A stretch of 64,000 nt of DNA from Pseudovibrio ascidiaceicola (GCF_900114245.1 NZ_FOSK01000001.1:372001-436000); one strand, 5' to 3'. Positions 9,840 to 19,830 are shown, counted from the first letter of the stretch. Notes: a model not told the origin generated them from the sequence alone. Translations and numbers: made by a program.

Positions 9840-10913
9840 TTATATTCGTTTTTTTGGGCGAAATAGATTGGTATAAAGTGCTTTTTGAGCAAGGCGCGGC
9901 AAGAAGCCATAAACCTTGTAAGGATGCAGCAGATATTTTTCTCTTAGATATACGATTTGATCAATCGCAGTATCAAAATCGATAAGTTCACGATTCCAAT
10001 GATCGAAGTACTTTAAGTAATCGAGGTAAATTACCTTTGCCAATTGATGTCTATCTTGCTTTACTCTCGGAGTAGAGTTGCCATTAAAATGATCAGTTGT
10101 TAATCCCCATCCAGAATAAAAGGCTTGGCCCCAGCAATGAACTTTATGACCAAATAAAACAGCCTCTAGTCCAAGCTGACTCGAAACAGTATGAACTTCT
10201 GAAACGTATTCAAAAAGTCGCCATGGAGATATCTTTTGTGTCAATAAAGTAACACGATCATCTTGAAGTGAAATGTCAATTAGCCCTCGTTTCAAACCTG
10301 CTGCGACATCGGGATGCGTCTTAATTATTATCTCTGCATTTGCTTCGTTTTCGAGGGCATAATTTACCATTGATACGAAAGTATTGAGAGACGCACCAGC
10401 TCCAGAAATAGCAGCATCACCAAACGTCTGGTCGATGACTAAAATCTTCTTATTATACCTTTTTTTATTGAGGCATTCAGGGATAACATCAGGATCAAAA
10501 TTGTTATATTTTGTAATATGGCTTGTCGTTAGCAAGTCGATCACGTGTTGAGCTTGATTTTTTTTGTCGGTTGACTCGCCACTACATAAAGCAATTTTTT
10601 TGTGTAAATCGCTTGGAAGTGTCGAGTCGTAGAAAATTCTACTCCGATCTACGAGCATTGATATTGAAGGCTCTGCGATCCCAGGCATTATGGCTCGTAT
10701 GAAGCCATCTTCAATTGCCCAGTATGGTAGCTGTAAATCAGCAGCAATTTTTCTTGCAGTAATTGCTGATTCCTTGTAGCCCCAGCCACAGATAGCAGTC
10801 AGGTTTGCTGGGATGGGACCCTGGGCTCTGCAGAAAACAGGATTGAGGCCAGTTAATTGCGCAATCTCATGTTTGTTTTGCCAGAGACCGCTACTAAAAA
10901 TCGCAATTTGCAA
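9840..10913 (-). CDS. KpsC/LipA-like capsule polysaccharide glycosyltransferase (single domain)
   Basis: 357 residues, TTG start at 10913 with GGGGGAG immediately upstream. It carries KpsC-type sequence: CGWGYKESAITARKIA, WAIEDGFIRA, PSISMLVDRSRIFYDS and the conserved TVSSQLGLEAVLFG then WGQAFYSGWGLT block. KpsC makes the beta-Kdo linker of ABC-exported capsules and normally has two transferase domains in about 670 residues. This protein has only one. A role in adding a Kdo-like residue to the island's glycan is inferred. Divergent from the rest of the cluster across 190 bp that must contain both promoters. Confidence 0.8.
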   Translation of the reverse strand: MQIAIFSSGLWQNKHEIAQLTGLNPVFCRAQGPIPANLTAICGWGYKESAITARKIAADLQLPYWAIEDGFIRAIMPGIAEPSISMLVDRSRIFYDSTLPSDLHKKIALCSGESTDKKNQAQHVIDLLTTSHITKYNNFDPDVIPECLNKKRYNKKILVIDQTFGDAAISGAGASLNTFVSMVNYALENEANAEIIIKTHPDVAAGLKRGLIDISLQDDRVTLLTQKISPWRLFEYVSEVHTVSSQLGLEAVLFGHKVHCWGQAFYSGWGLTTDHFNGNSTPRVKQDRHQLAKVIYLDYLKYFDHWNRELIDFDTAIDQIVYLREKYLLHPYKVYGFLPRLAQKALYTNLFRPKKRI

Positions 10914-11103
10914 CTGCTCCCCCTTGGATTGTTAAATAGAAACTTTTTAAGGCTTTAGCTGCCATCCCGGTTACACAACTCTGAACAAATCAAGCAAGTA
11001 ATGAATAAAGAAAATGGGGGATATCTCACATTTTTATTGAACAGTCGCATATAAATTGCTCATACATCATCGTTAACAGGGTCCACTCATGCGAACGTAA
11101 AAC

Positions 11104-12480
11104 ATGCACAATATCAGCAAATTCTCAGATTTTTTTTACGATTCAAACTTAAAAAAAATTTTAGACAAGCCTAGCGGACAGAATAACTCAGTATTAGTAT
11201 TTGATTATTGCGGAGTAAGAGATATTTACTCCTCAATCGACAAGTTAGCCCAACATTTGGTGCCGTATGAATTGCATTTTGTTTCAACATTAATTAATCG
11301 CAAAGAGTGGTCGCACCTCGACCTTCTGTATGGCAATCTAATTAAATCACCACCAGAAATTTGGTATAATCCAAGAACTCAACTACCAGCTGCTCGAGAT
11401 GGTGAGAGTAATAAAAATATACCAAATATAGATGTTTTAATTGAGAATCTAAAAACGGCCGTTTCTAATGGCACCGGCTTAGCTGACACTAATATTATTC
11501 GATGTGCTCTAGACACCGCATATTATTTTTCTGCGATGGCAATCAGGGTCGCTAAACCGAGTTTGGTATTGGTCTGGAACAGCTTCCACCCACTTTCTCA
11601 AATAGTGGCCGCAGTATGCAAGCAATATGGCATTCCAATTGGGTATCTAGAGTACGGGGCTCTTCCCGGAACGTTAAGTTTTGACTTTTGTGGGCAAATG
11701 GGTGAAAGCGCTGTAGTTCAAAAATCAGATGCATTCAACAAACTGCCCATTTGCAAAGCTGATCTAACTCTTGCAGAGGACACGTTAAACTATTTCAAGA
11801 CAACCGGAATTAACAGAAAAGAGTTGCCGCCTTATAGAAACCTCTCGAAGTTAGTTGCGGAGAAGTCAAGAGGGCGTAAAGTGATTCTTTATGCGGGGCA
11901 CAATGACGCTGCCTCGGGAACTTTTCCTTATACGCAGGACACTCGCGTACATCATTCACCAATCTTCAAGAATGCTGACGAGGCTGGGCGATATATTCTA
12001 AGTCTTGCAAGAAACAATAACTGGTTTGTTCTTTATAAACCGCACCCACTTTACGATAGAGCAGTTGAGCTTTCTACAGGCGAAAATTGCTTGGTCGTTT
12101 CAGATTACAACATAAATGAATGTATCGATGTCGCAGATGTGGTTGCTACAGTATTATCGCAAACCTCTTATGTCGCCTTGATAAGAGAGAAACCTGTCGT
12201 GATGCTAGGATTTAATCATCTTCGACATTCAGGAGCAATATACCAAGCTACGGTGATTGAAGACGTCGAAATGCAGTTCCAAAGTGCTTTTGCGGGTTTC
12301 GAGTTAACAATCAAAAGGAAAATGTGGTCAGATCATGTTGCTCGGTTGTTGAAATATTACCTCTATCAGCACGATGTCTATTCGCCGGATGAGGTGCCTG
12401 CTCGCTCACTCCAACAACTAGCGTCGATAATAGTGAACACCATCCAAGAAAATACTTTTGAAGAGTTCAAAACAAAATAG
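11104..12480 (+). CDS. Capsule polysaccharide biosynthesis protein (KpsS/CDP-glycerol-transferase-like fold)
   Basis: 458 residues, no signal peptide. The C-terminal half has the GT-B-like pattern VILYAGHNDAASGTF, WFVLYKPHPLYDRA and a final VVATVLSQTSYVALIREKPVVMLGF segment typical of capsule biosynthesis (KpsS/LipB-like) transferases. The N-terminal half (1-240) binds the acceptor in relatives. First gene of a rightward AT-rich operon, with the next gene 17 bp downstream. The RBS is weak. Donor and acceptor are unknown. Assignment to the capsule transferase superfamily is moderately sure. Confidence 0.65.
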   Translation: MHNISKFSDFFYDSNLKKILDKPSGQNNSVLVFDYCGVRDIYSSIDKLAQHLVPYELHFVSTLINRKEWSHLDLLYGNLIKSPPEIWYNPRTQLPAARDGESNKNIPNIDVLIENLKTAVSNGTGLADTNIIRCALDTAYYFSAMAIRVAKPSLVLVWNSFHPLSQIVAAVCKQYGIPIGYLEYGALPGTLSFDFCGQMGESAVVQKSDAFNKLPICKADLTLAEDTLNYFKTTGINRKELPPYRNLSKLVAEKSRGRKVILYAGHNDAASGTFPYTQDTRVHHSPIFKNADEAGRYILSLARNNNWFVLYKPHPLYDRAVELSTGENCLVVSDYNINECIDVADVVATVLSQTSYVALIREKPVVMLGFNHLRHSGAIYQATVIEDVEMQFQSAFAGFELTIKRKMWSDHVARLLKYYLYQHDVYSPDEVPARSLQQLASIIVNTIQENTFEEFKTK

Positions 12481-12497
12481 AGGCTCAGCTTTGTTCC

Positions 12498-14681
12498 ATG
12501 GACAATGTAATTAAACTTATTAAAGATCCGAGCATTGATACTGTCAGCTTCGATGTTTTTGATACCCTTTTAGATCGTCCAGTACTCAAGCCGACTGATC
12601 TTTTCTATTTGGTAGAAAAAAGAGTGCAAGAACACTTAGGGGATATCAACTTTCCATTCTGTGAAATGCGGACCTGGGCGGAGCAACAAGCGAGAGATCG
12701 GCTGAAGACGGACTTTGTACACTATGAAGACGTAAATATTGACGAAATTTACTCAGTATTTAGAGAGGTTGCAGGAGTCGGTGTCGAAGAAATAATCGCA
12801 ATAAAGAAAATTGAATTAGACATAGAGTTGAAATACTTAAGGGCAAGACAAAATATCAAGCCTCTTTTTGATTTGGCTGTTGCGTATGGTAAGCGTGTAA
12901 TTATTATTTCTGATGTTTATTTACCATCTGAATTGCTGATAAATGCTTTACGTAGGAATGGCTATGAGGGGATTGAGCGATATTACGTGTCATCAGAGAT
13001 ACGGTTATCGAAAGGTAGTGGTTCGCTATTTAGTCACGTACTCGCTGATCTAAACATCAAACCCAATCAGATGCTTCATATTGGTGACAACCTCCATGCT
13101 GATGTGAAAAAGCCTGCACAGCTTGGAGTTAGATCGTATCATATACCTAAGACTGTAGATTTATTCTTCTCTGGTAAACGGGTCAATCATCGAATTTGGG
13201 TTGGAAAGATTGAACGTTTAGAGCCATCAATGCGAATTATGCTCGGATTTATTCTGAACAAGCATTTTGCTACTGAGCCTAGGGCGGGCTGGAACAACAA
13301 TTCCATTTCCAATGGTAATCCATATATCTTAGGATTTTATGCAGGTGGACCACTCATCTTTACACTAGTAAAGTGGATTTTAAGGGAAGCTAAGAGTCAG
13401 CAACTCGATGTAATTGGCTTTGTAGCTCGTGATGGTTATTTACCCCTAAAAGCGTTAAAAATATTAGAGAAATTCGAAGATGGAGTCCCTCGTACAAACT
13501 ATATACGGATCTCACGGGCTGCTTGTATCCCATTTCAGTTTCAAACTCGTGCGGATGCGTTCGCTGCCATCTCTAAATTACACTTCAATAAAGAACAAAC
13601 AGTAATTGAAATTCTTCGTCGACGATACTTTTTAGAAGTTGATGATGCGCTCAAAGCACATTTTGAGCAACACGATATCGATGTTACCAAGCCAGTTAAT
13701 GATCGAGACAAGTTTATAAAAGCAATAATTGACTTGGGGGACTCTATTCTTGCTGGCTTTAATAAGCAACGTGAACTGGGTACTCAGTATTACAGTGGCT
13801 TGTTTAAACCAACTGAAAAAGTTGGGATATTTGATGTTGGATATAGCGGCCGTGCTCAAAAAGTCCTCGCAAAAGCAACGGGCAAGAAGGTTTTTGGAAT
13901 GTACTTTGCCTCTTTCCATGAAATTTTAGGGTTGGAGAGCTTAGGTCTACAGTATCGAAATTTCTTTGCCGCCGCACGAAACCGTTGGATCTCGTCAATT
14001 GGCTTTTCAACTGCAATGATTGAAATGCTATTATCCGAGATAAACTCTGGCACTACCGCTGGATTTGAAGAAAAGAGCGAAATTAAGCCTGTTGTTTTGC
14101 CTAGTGAATTTAGTCCGAAAGACGCCAGGACTATTGAGGTCATACATACCGGCGCCTTAGATTTTTGCCGTGAAGTATGTGCTATGTTTGGGCAGGATAC
14201 GAAGTATTTAGAAGTGTCTTCAGCCAGTGCTTGCCATGTATTTTCTGAATTTACGATGCGTCCTTCAAATGAAGATGCTTTAATCTTTAAAGATGTTGCT
14301 TTCGGAAGTCATGCAACAGGTGAAGATCATATGTGCCTTATCGGCTCTAGTGCGCAGGCAAGTTACTGGAGAGAAGGGTATTCGAGTGTTGAACGGGCTC
14401 TACAAAAGAGCAAGCCAGCTATCGTAGTTAAAGACCAGCAAAAAAACAAAACTCAACCTCTAGGAGTAAAAAAAGAGATCCATCTGAATTTTGGTCAGAA
14501 ATCTCTAGTTAGAGTGTATGGGGTCTTTGCTAAACGTCACATGAAAGAGGCTGATGTTACGCGAATGCGCTACGATACTGTCAAATTCTTTGCTCGTGCT
14601 CAACATCCAGCGAATGTTACCATAAGAAACATTCTTAATGCGATTGGACCACAAATCCCAATCCATTCTTGGAAGGAGTGA
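12498..14681 (+). CDS. COG5610-type protein: HAD-superfamily domain fused to large uncharacterised domain
   Basis: 727 residues. The N-terminal HAD domain (about 1-235) has motif I DVFDTLLD (Asp19 and Asp22), a motif II/III region near IIIISDVYLPS and motif IV HIGDNLHADVKKP. The second half (about 275-640) begins NPYILGFYAGGPL and carries VARDGYLPLK, RISRAA and IFDVGYSGRAQKVL. The same pattern recurs in the stand-alone gene at 20527-21735. Such proteins are common in glycan clusters and annotated only as predicted HAD hydrolases. The biochemical role of the C-terminal domain is not known. The next gene starts within a few bases of its stop. Confidence 0.7.
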   Translation: MDNVIKLIKDPSIDTVSFDVFDTLLDRPVLKPTDLFYLVEKRVQEHLGDINFPFCEMRTWAEQQARDRLKTDFVHYEDVNIDEIYSVFREVAGVGVEEIIAIKKIELDIELKYLRARQNIKPLFDLAVAYGKRVIIISDVYLPSELLINALRRNGYEGIERYYVSSEIRLSKGSGSLFSHVLADLNIKPNQMLHIGDNLHADVKKPAQLGVRSYHIPKTVDLFFSGKRVNHRIWVGKIERLEPSMRIMLGFILNKHFATEPRAGWNNNSISNGNPYILGFYAGGPLIFTLVKWILREAKSQQLDVIGFVARDGYLPLKALKILEKFEDGVPRTNYIRISRAACIPFQFQTRADAFAAISKLHFNKEQTVIEILRRRYFLEVDDALKAHFEQHDIDVTKPVNDRDKFIKAIIDLGDSILAGFNKQRELGTQYYSGLFKPTEKVGIFDVGYSGRAQKVLAKATGKKVFGMYFASFHEILGLESLGLQYRNFFAAARNRWISSIGFSTAMIEMLLSEINSGTTAGFEEKSEIKPVVLPSEFSPKDARTIEVIHTGALDFCREVCAMFGQDTKYLEVSSASACHVFSEFTMRPSNEDALIFKDVAFGSHATGEDHMCLIGSSAQASYWREGYSSVERALQKSKPAIVVKDQQKNKTQPLGVKKEIHLNFGQKSLVRVYGVFAKRHMKEADVTRMRYDTVKFFARAQHPANVTIRNILNAIGPQIPIHSWKE

Positions 14682-14692
14682 AAGAGACAAAG

Positions 14693-15547
14693 ATGCTCGA
14701 TTCTAAAATTATCTCTGACTTGTATGCAATTCTCCATCGGGCTCGTCTTGGGTTAGGAAGCCTGCTTAGTGTTCACGGTAATGCAATGCCTAACATTGCA
14801 AGTCTACATGATATATTAGGACATCGTTCAGAGCTGCCAACAATCTTCGCGCCTGATGTGCGTGTATTCGCGCAATTTGGGGAAGACATAATTGTAAAAA
14901 GCATCTTACAAGCAGCGTTCCCAGACAGGTACGAAAACGGAGAAATCACTTATCTAGATGCAGGTGCGAACCACCCAATCAATATGAGTAATACTTGGCT
15001 CCTTTATAAAGATGGGCATCGTGGTGTACTTGTGGAGCCAAACCTTGAGCTGTGTGACGAACTTAGTAGAGTACGATCAGAGGATGTTGTTCTTCAGTGT
15101 GCACTATCAGATACTTACACAACGGAACAGAAGCTTTATCTTCATAAAAAACATGAATTGTCTAGTTTAGATTTTGAGTTTTCTACAAAGTTCCATTCCC
15201 TTCGTGGGTTGGATCCACAGCCTTTGCGCGAAGTGGTCGTGCCAACGGAGCACATAGGTGATGTATTAGCGAAGCATTTTCCACACCAGCCACCAGACTT
15301 TATTTCTATCGACCTGGAAGGCTTCGATTTGAGGATCTTAAGACAAATAGACTTTACAACTTATAGCCCTGCCATAATCTGTATCGAGCCGAGTGACGAG
15401 CTTAGTCCAGAAGGCGAGATCCCTAACAGCATTCGTATTCGGGAGTTGTTGCAGAGAGTTGGATACATCTTAATCTCCAAGACTCCAGCTAATCTCATTT
15501 TTGTGAAGCTAGAAGCTATAAAACCTAAAGCAAATACTCTTGTGTGA
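14693..15547 (+). CDS. FkbM family methyltransferase
   Basis: About 284 residues from the ATG at 14693. The frame is open from a TTG at 14669, inside the end of the previous gene. FkbM signature: YLDAGANHPINMSNTWLLY (SAM-binding motif I), HRGVLVEPN, a central Ser/Asp-rich region, and PPDFISIDLEGFDLRIL before the C-terminal strand. Family members O-methylate sugars or polyketides. In this context methylation of a capsule or LPS sugar is likely, often as a chain-terminating cap. It lies second after the COG5610-like gene in the operon. Confidence 0.85.
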   Translation: MLDSKIISDLYAILHRARLGLGSLLSVHGNAMPNIASLHDILGHRSELPTIFAPDVRVFAQFGEDIIVKSILQAAFPDRYENGEITYLDAGANHPINMSNTWLLYKDGHRGVLVEPNLELCDELSRVRSEDVVLQCALSDTYTTEQKLYLHKKHELSSLDFEFSTKFHSLRGLDPQPLREVVVPTEHIGDVLAKHFPHQPPDFISIDLEGFDLRILRQIDFTTYSPAIICIEPSDELSPEGEIPNSIRIRELLQRVGYILISKTPANLIFVKLEAIKPKANTLV

Positions 15548-15643
15548 TCGAGTTCAGATTATTCACTATACTAACAAACACCTGCTAAAGGACGGTAAAA
15601 GACGCATGTTATTTAGAATCCCAAATCCAATTAAGGAGCATGT

Positions 15644-16609
15644 ATGAAGAGAGTACTGGTGAGCAATATAATGATGCTCAAGGAGCGGGAGAGGTTTGAT
15701 AAACAACTAAGGGATTCAGGATATCAACCGGTTTGGCCAAAAGTTAAGCAATTTCTTACAGAGAATGACTGCCTAAAATTGGTTGGGGATGTAGATGGTT
15801 GGCTTGCTGGTGATGACCAAATCACACGGACTGTGTTAGAAGCTGCATCGCCTCGCTTGAAAGTTATCTCAAAATGGGGAACGGGCGTTGATAGCATAGA
15901 TCGAAATGCTGCAGAAGACCTTGAAATACCAGTGTTTAATAGTCCTGGAGCGTTCTCTCATGCAGTTGCTGAAGTCGCTCTTCATTACATGCTATCTTTA
16001 TCTAGACATCTTGTACAAGTGGATCGAGATATCCGACGCGGGCATTGGCCAAAGCCATTGGGAATAGAGCTTAGTCAATCTAAAGTTGGTATCGTTGGCT
16101 TTGGAGCAATTGGGCAACGAATCGGTGATTTGTCTGGTAGTTTTGGGGCCAGTGTATATTTCTTTGACCCGCAAAAAAATGACGAAGTTGCCCTCACAAG
16201 CACAGTAGCACTGCCGAAGAGCTTAGAAGAAATCGCAAACGAGTGTGATTTTATTTGCCTCGCATGCAATTACACGAGCGAAAATCATCATCTTATCAAT
16301 GCAAAATTTCTTAATGAAATGAAATCAAACGCTTATCTGATTAATGTTGCTAGGGGGCAATTAGTGGATGAGAGGGCCCTTGAGAAAGCAATAGCAAGTG
16401 GTCAGATTGCTGGTGCTGGTTTAGATGTGTTTGATACTGAGCCGTTGCCGGTTGATAGCATTTTGCGAAATTTTGACAACGTAATCCTTGGAAGTCACAA
16501 CGCCAACAATGCTCTCGCAGCAGTTGAAAACGTTCATCAGAATACTCTCCGCAATCTTGATAGCGTGTTAAGTCGAAAGCAAGTTAAAGAAGAAGTATTA
16601 ACACTATGA
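15644..16609 (+). CDS. D-isomer-specific 2-hydroxyacid dehydrogenase
   Basis: 321 residues with AAGGAG five bases before the ATG. The NAD-binding motif is VGFGAIGQRIG (152-157 core). The catalytic triad appears as Arg in NVARGQLVDE, Glu in DVFDTEPLP and His in GSHNANN. Closest in style to phosphoglycerate/glyoxylate reductase types. Its ATGA stop-start overlap with the downstream oxidoreductase shows tight coupling. It could supply or consume a 2-keto/2-hydroxy sugar acid for the pathway encoded here. That role is inferred from position only. Confidence 0.85.
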   Translation: MKRVLVSNIMMLKERERFDKQLRDSGYQPVWPKVKQFLTENDCLKLVGDVDGWLAGDDQITRTVLEAASPRLKVISKWGTGVDSIDRNAAEDLEIPVFNSPGAFSHAVAEVALHYMLSLSRHLVQVDRDIRRGHWPKPLGIELSQSKVGIVGFGAIGQRIGDLSGSFGASVYFFDPQKNDEVALTSTVALPKSLEEIANECDFICLACNYTSENHHLINAKFLNEMKSNAYLINVARGQLVDERALEKAIASGQIAGAGLDVFDTEPLPVDSILRNFDNVILGSHNANNALAAVENVHQNTLRNLDSVLSRKQVKEEVLTL

Positions 16610-17634
16610 AATACGGTATTATCGGTTACGGTAAGATGGGCATGATTCGGCACAAGGCGCTGATTGCGTCTGGGGCCGGTGAGGCTGCAAAAATATATGA
16701 AATTAATGGAAATCAAGAGTATAAGCATCTTCTTGTCGATACCTATGATGAAATCATCAATGACACTAATTTAGATGCGGTAGTTATTTGCACTCCGAAC
16801 TACTTAAACAAGCAACTTACAATTGCTGCTCTAAGTGCCGGGAAGCATGTTTTTTGTGAAAAGCCACCCGCTTTCTCAGGCGATGAAGTTCGAGAGATTA
16901 TTACGACAGAAGAAAAATCGCGAAAAGTCTTAATGTATGGCTTTAACCATCGTCACCATGGTGGCTCACTTCGGATGATCGAAGAAATACAAAGTGGGAA
17001 GTTTGGTCGTGTGTTGTGGATGCGCGGACGCTATGGAAAGTCAGTTGATGAAGACTATTTTACGAATTGGCGTGCAGATCCGAAGCTAGCGGGTGGCGGT
17101 ATTCTTATCGATCAAGGTATCCATATGCTGGACTTGTTTTTACAAGTTGGTGGGGATTTTGATGAGATGCATGCTTTCGTTTCAAGTCTGTACTGGAACA
17201 TTCCTGATATCGAAGACAATGTCTTTGCTATATTCAGGAGCTCTGAAACTGGTATATGTGCTTCACTGCACTCTACCATGACACAGTGGCGACACCTTTT
17301 TTCCTTTGAAGTGTTTTTAGAGAAAGGATACATGGTTCTCAATGGCTTAAAGACGCCTTCAGGAACATATGGCGCAGAACAATTAACCATTGCTCAAAAT
17401 CGTACTAAAGCACCAGCGGCCAACTGGGAGGATGAAGAGACGCACCTCTATGACGTGGATCATTCATGGGAGCATGAAATGAAAAATTTTATTTCCGCTA
17501 TCAATGAGGAGAGCTTTACAGAACGGCGTGACTCTCACGAAGCGTTGCGAGTTATGTGTTTGATTGATCGTATTTATGATCTCGAGCGCCATGAAGGAAA
17601 AAATCTCTTTAACAAACTGAACGGAACTAACTGA
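16606..17634 (+). CDS. Gfo/Idh/MocA family NAD(P)-dependent sugar oxidoreductase
   Basis: 342 residues. The N-terminal Rossmann fold starts YGIIGYGKMGMIRH, with the family's catalytic EKP at 85-87 (HVFCEKPPAF). The C-terminal alpha/beta domain contains GGGILIDQGIHMLDLF, where the conserved Asp and His of the family sit. The start overlaps the previous stop (ATGA) and the stop overlaps the next start (TGATG). Such enzymes oxidise or reduce hydroxyl groups of nucleotide sugars or free sugars. Probably works on the same intermediate as the neighbouring SIS and dehydrogenase genes. Confidence 0.88.
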   Translation: MKYGIIGYGKMGMIRHKALIASGAGEAAKIYEINGNQEYKHLLVDTYDEIINDTNLDAVVICTPNYLNKQLTIAALSAGKHVFCEKPPAFSGDEVREIITTEEKSRKVLMYGFNHRHHGGSLRMIEEIQSGKFGRVLWMRGRYGKSVDEDYFTNWRADPKLAGGGILIDQGIHMLDLFLQVGGDFDEMHAFVSSLYWNIPDIEDNVFAIFRSSETGICASLHSTMTQWRHLFSFEVFLEKGYMVLNGLKTPSGTYGAEQLTIAQNRTKAPAANWEDEETHLYDVDHSWEHEMKNFISAINEESFTERRDSHEALRVMCLIDRIYDLERHEGKNLFNKLNGTN

Positions 17635-18218
17635 TGCAAATAAATACAAAAAGCTTTCTTGATGAATACTTCGAAGAATATAAGAAACTTACTTTTACAC
17701 AAGATGCTTACGAAAATATAGATAAATTTGCGAGTTTAGCGTCACGAGTTAAAGCCACAAACAATAAGCTAATGTTTGCAGGCAATGGTGCTAGTGCATC
17801 GATTGCTGCACATGGTGCAGTTGATTTTACAAAGCAAGGCAAAGTCCGTGGAGTGACATTTCATGATGCAAATCTAATGACTTGCTTTGCAAATGATTTT
17901 GGTTATGACCACTGGATAGCAAAAGCGCTTGAACATTATGCTGATGACGGAGATGCTGTTGTCTTGATCAGCGTCAGTGGAAAGTCGCCGTCAGTTGTCA
18001 ACGCTGCTAAGTATGCTAAGGCCCGAGGCTTGCCAGTAATTTCCTTTTCGGCACAAACCATCGATAACCCTCTAAGGCAGTTGAGTGACATTAAATTTTT
18101 TGTCCCATCTATGGCATATAATATCGTCGAAAATATTCACAGTATTTGGTTGACTGCTACAATTGATGCCGTAATTGGCAAAGCAGAATATACAACCCGC
18201 GCACTCGTTGATGCATAA
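17634..18218 (+). CDS. SIS-domain phosphosugar isomerase (GmhA-like)
   Basis: 194 residues, the length of sedoheptulose-7-phosphate isomerase GmhA. Sugar-phosphate binding segments are MFAGNGASASIAAHGAVDF near 47-65 and LISVSGKSPSVVNAAKYAK near 115, in the GmhA order. No CBS domains, so it is not a typical KdsD. It overlaps the previous gene by one base. An aldose-ketose isomerisation of a phosphorylated heptose or pentose at the head of the pathway is a reasonable inference. Confidence 0.82.
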   Translation: MQINTKSFLDEYFEEYKKLTFTQDAYENIDKFASLASRVKATNNKLMFAGNGASASIAAHGAVDFTKQGKVRGVTFHDANLMTCFANDFGYDHWIAKALEHYADDGDAVVLISVSGKSPSVVNAAKYAKARGLPVISFSAQTIDNPLRQLSDIKFFVPSMAYNIVENIHSIWLTATIDAVIGKAEYTTRALVDA

Positions 18219-18265
18219 ACGCCAATTTGACTTTGAAAGCATACAAATAATTGAGGCCATCTGAA

Positions 18266-19027
18266 ATGAGATATGTGCGCAGGGCTAATATGCCCCAAAA
18301 ATTTGTACAGATGTCAGGACTGAATGTCCCTCAATCCTTGGATGAGGCTTATAGTCTCATCCGTCATCAAGGGATACAAGACCACTTGGAGATTGGTGGT
18401 TGGAAGTTGGGCGGGACTACTAGATCAACACAATCTATTTTCAAAGTTGACGAACTTTATTTTGGGGCGCTCGATTTCACTGAAATAGCGCATGTTCCCA
18501 CTCTAGCGCCAACAAGGAAACTTCTTCAATCTAGAGCCGAAGTTGAGATTGCATTTCGCATCTCAAGCACAGTGAACCCGACACCTATTCAAGAAGTGCC
18601 GATTGAAAACTTGTTTGATCAATGGTGTGTTGCAGTTGAAATGCCCTCGTCTCCGATTGAGAATATTGCTGAGTTTGGTGTCGAAACTTTAATTGCAGAT
18701 AGGTGTGCGGCTGGTTTCTTAGTCCTTGGTAAGCCTTATTCATTAAGATCAAGCCAAATCCAGCCATGGCATGAAGCCTCTCTCTGTCTATTTCAAGATG
18801 ATCAAAAACTTGCGGAAGGAACCAGCGATCAACTCGTTTGGCCTGCTGAAGAATGCGCAAGACGCTTTCTGCTCAGCGCTTTAGAAAAAGATTTCCAACC
18901 CAGACCTGGACAGTGGATTTCGACAGGTGGGATTACTCCCTGTGTATCTATTGAGGAAGGCGCGCGCATTTCCATCCAGCGGGATGGGATTCTAGAACTT
19001 GAGTTTCAAGTAAAAGGAAAAATATAG
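18266..19027 (+). CDS. 2-keto-4-pentenoate hydratase / fumarylacetoacetate hydrolase-fold protein
   Basis: About 253 residues from the ATG at 18266, preceded by TTGAGG nine bases away. Hydratase-family blocks are WKLGGTTRSTQSIF, AEVEIAFRI with the metal-binding Glu residues, VAVEMPSSPIEN, ADRCAAGFLVLG and GQWISTGGITPCV. Family members hydrate or cleave 2-keto acids in aromatic catabolism. None of the other catabolic genes is present here, and the gene lies in a glycan operon. I infer it acts on a 2-keto-3-deoxy sugar acid. This is the least expected enzyme of the operon. Confidence 0.75.
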   Translation: MRYVRRANMPQKFVQMSGLNVPQSLDEAYSLIRHQGIQDHLEIGGWKLGGTTRSTQSIFKVDELYFGALDFTEIAHVPTLAPTRKLLQSRAEVEIAFRISSTVNPTPIQEVPIENLFDQWCVAVEMPSSPIENIAEFGVETLIADRCAAGFLVLGKPYSLRSSQIQPWHEASLCLFQDDQKLAEGTSDQLVWPAEECARRFLLSALEKDFQPRPGQWISTGGITPCVSIEEGARISIQRDGILELEFQVKGKI

Positions 19028-19827
19028 TGCCGCCGTTTCTTACTCAATTGTCAAGAATTTTGCAAAATAGCATTACTCTCGCCAATTCGCAATCAATAGC
19101 TAGCATTCAAGAAAAATCCTTTCGTGACTATGTAACAAATGTTGACTTTACAGTTGATAAGTTTCTTACACAGGAGTTGCAGAAACTAACCCCAAACATC
19201 AAGGTCTTAAGTGAAGAACGAGTAATTGAGGGTGCCGAAGAGACATTTTGGATCATTGATCCCATTGATGGAACGCATAATCTACTTTCAGGCATTCCAA
19301 TTGTCGGAATTTCTGCGGCATTGTTTGAGGGGCATGTTTTGAGAGCAAGTGCTGTCGCAGACATACATCGTGCGCATGTTTTTTCAGCCCAAAAAGAAGC
19401 AGGCGCTTTCCTCAATGGCCATCGTTTGCGTGTTCCTAACGAACCCCCTTCACTTGTAGCTGTTTCAACCGGTGCTATGGATTGCTTGATCGAATCTAAA
19501 GAAGCCTACAAAGCTCTTCGTTCGATTGGAAAACTTAGGAACTTAGGCAGTCAAGCCTTGCACATCTGCTATGTCGCATCCGGAGTTTTCTCAACTGCGA
19601 TTTCATTCGAAGCTAAGTTTTGGGATGATGCTGCCGCCAGCCTGATTGCAGCGGAAGCTGGAGCCTCCTATCAAAGCTTCTCAGGCATTACACGAAGGTT
19701 AGTCCTCGATTCTAAACTTTCGACGAATTGTCTCAGGAGTATCTGTGCGCACCCGAGTACCTTGAAAGCTTCTCAGCAAATTTCAATGAGACTCTCCTGG
19801 GCAGAAGAGGAACTCAATGGAGAATAA
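19027..19827 (+). CDS. Inositol-monophosphatase family phosphatase
   Basis: 266 residues, GTG start overlapping the previous gene's stop. Metal site motifs are EERVIEG with Glu64 and Glu65, DPIDGTHN (Asp78, Asp81) and the later WDDAAASLIAAEAGA. The lithium-sensitive IMPase fold also covers HisN, CysQ and sugar phosphatases. Placed between a keto-acid enzyme and a cytidylyltransferase, it is a good candidate to dephosphorylate the sugar before CMP activation, taking the place of KdsC/NeuC-type HAD phosphatases. That role is inferred. Confidence 0.82.
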   Translation: MPPFLTQLSRILQNSITLANSQSIASIQEKSFRDYVTNVDFTVDKFLTQELQKLTPNIKVLSEERVIEGAEETFWIIDPIDGTHNLLSGIPIVGISAALFEGHVLRASAVADIHRAHVFSAQKEAGAFLNGHRLRVPNEPPSLVAVSTGAMDCLIESKEAYKALRSIGKLRNLGSQALHICYVASGVFSTAISFEAKFWDDAAASLIAAEAGASYQSFSGITRRLVLDSKLSTNCLRSICAHPSTLKASQQISMRLSWAEEELNGE

Positions 19828-19830
19828 AAC

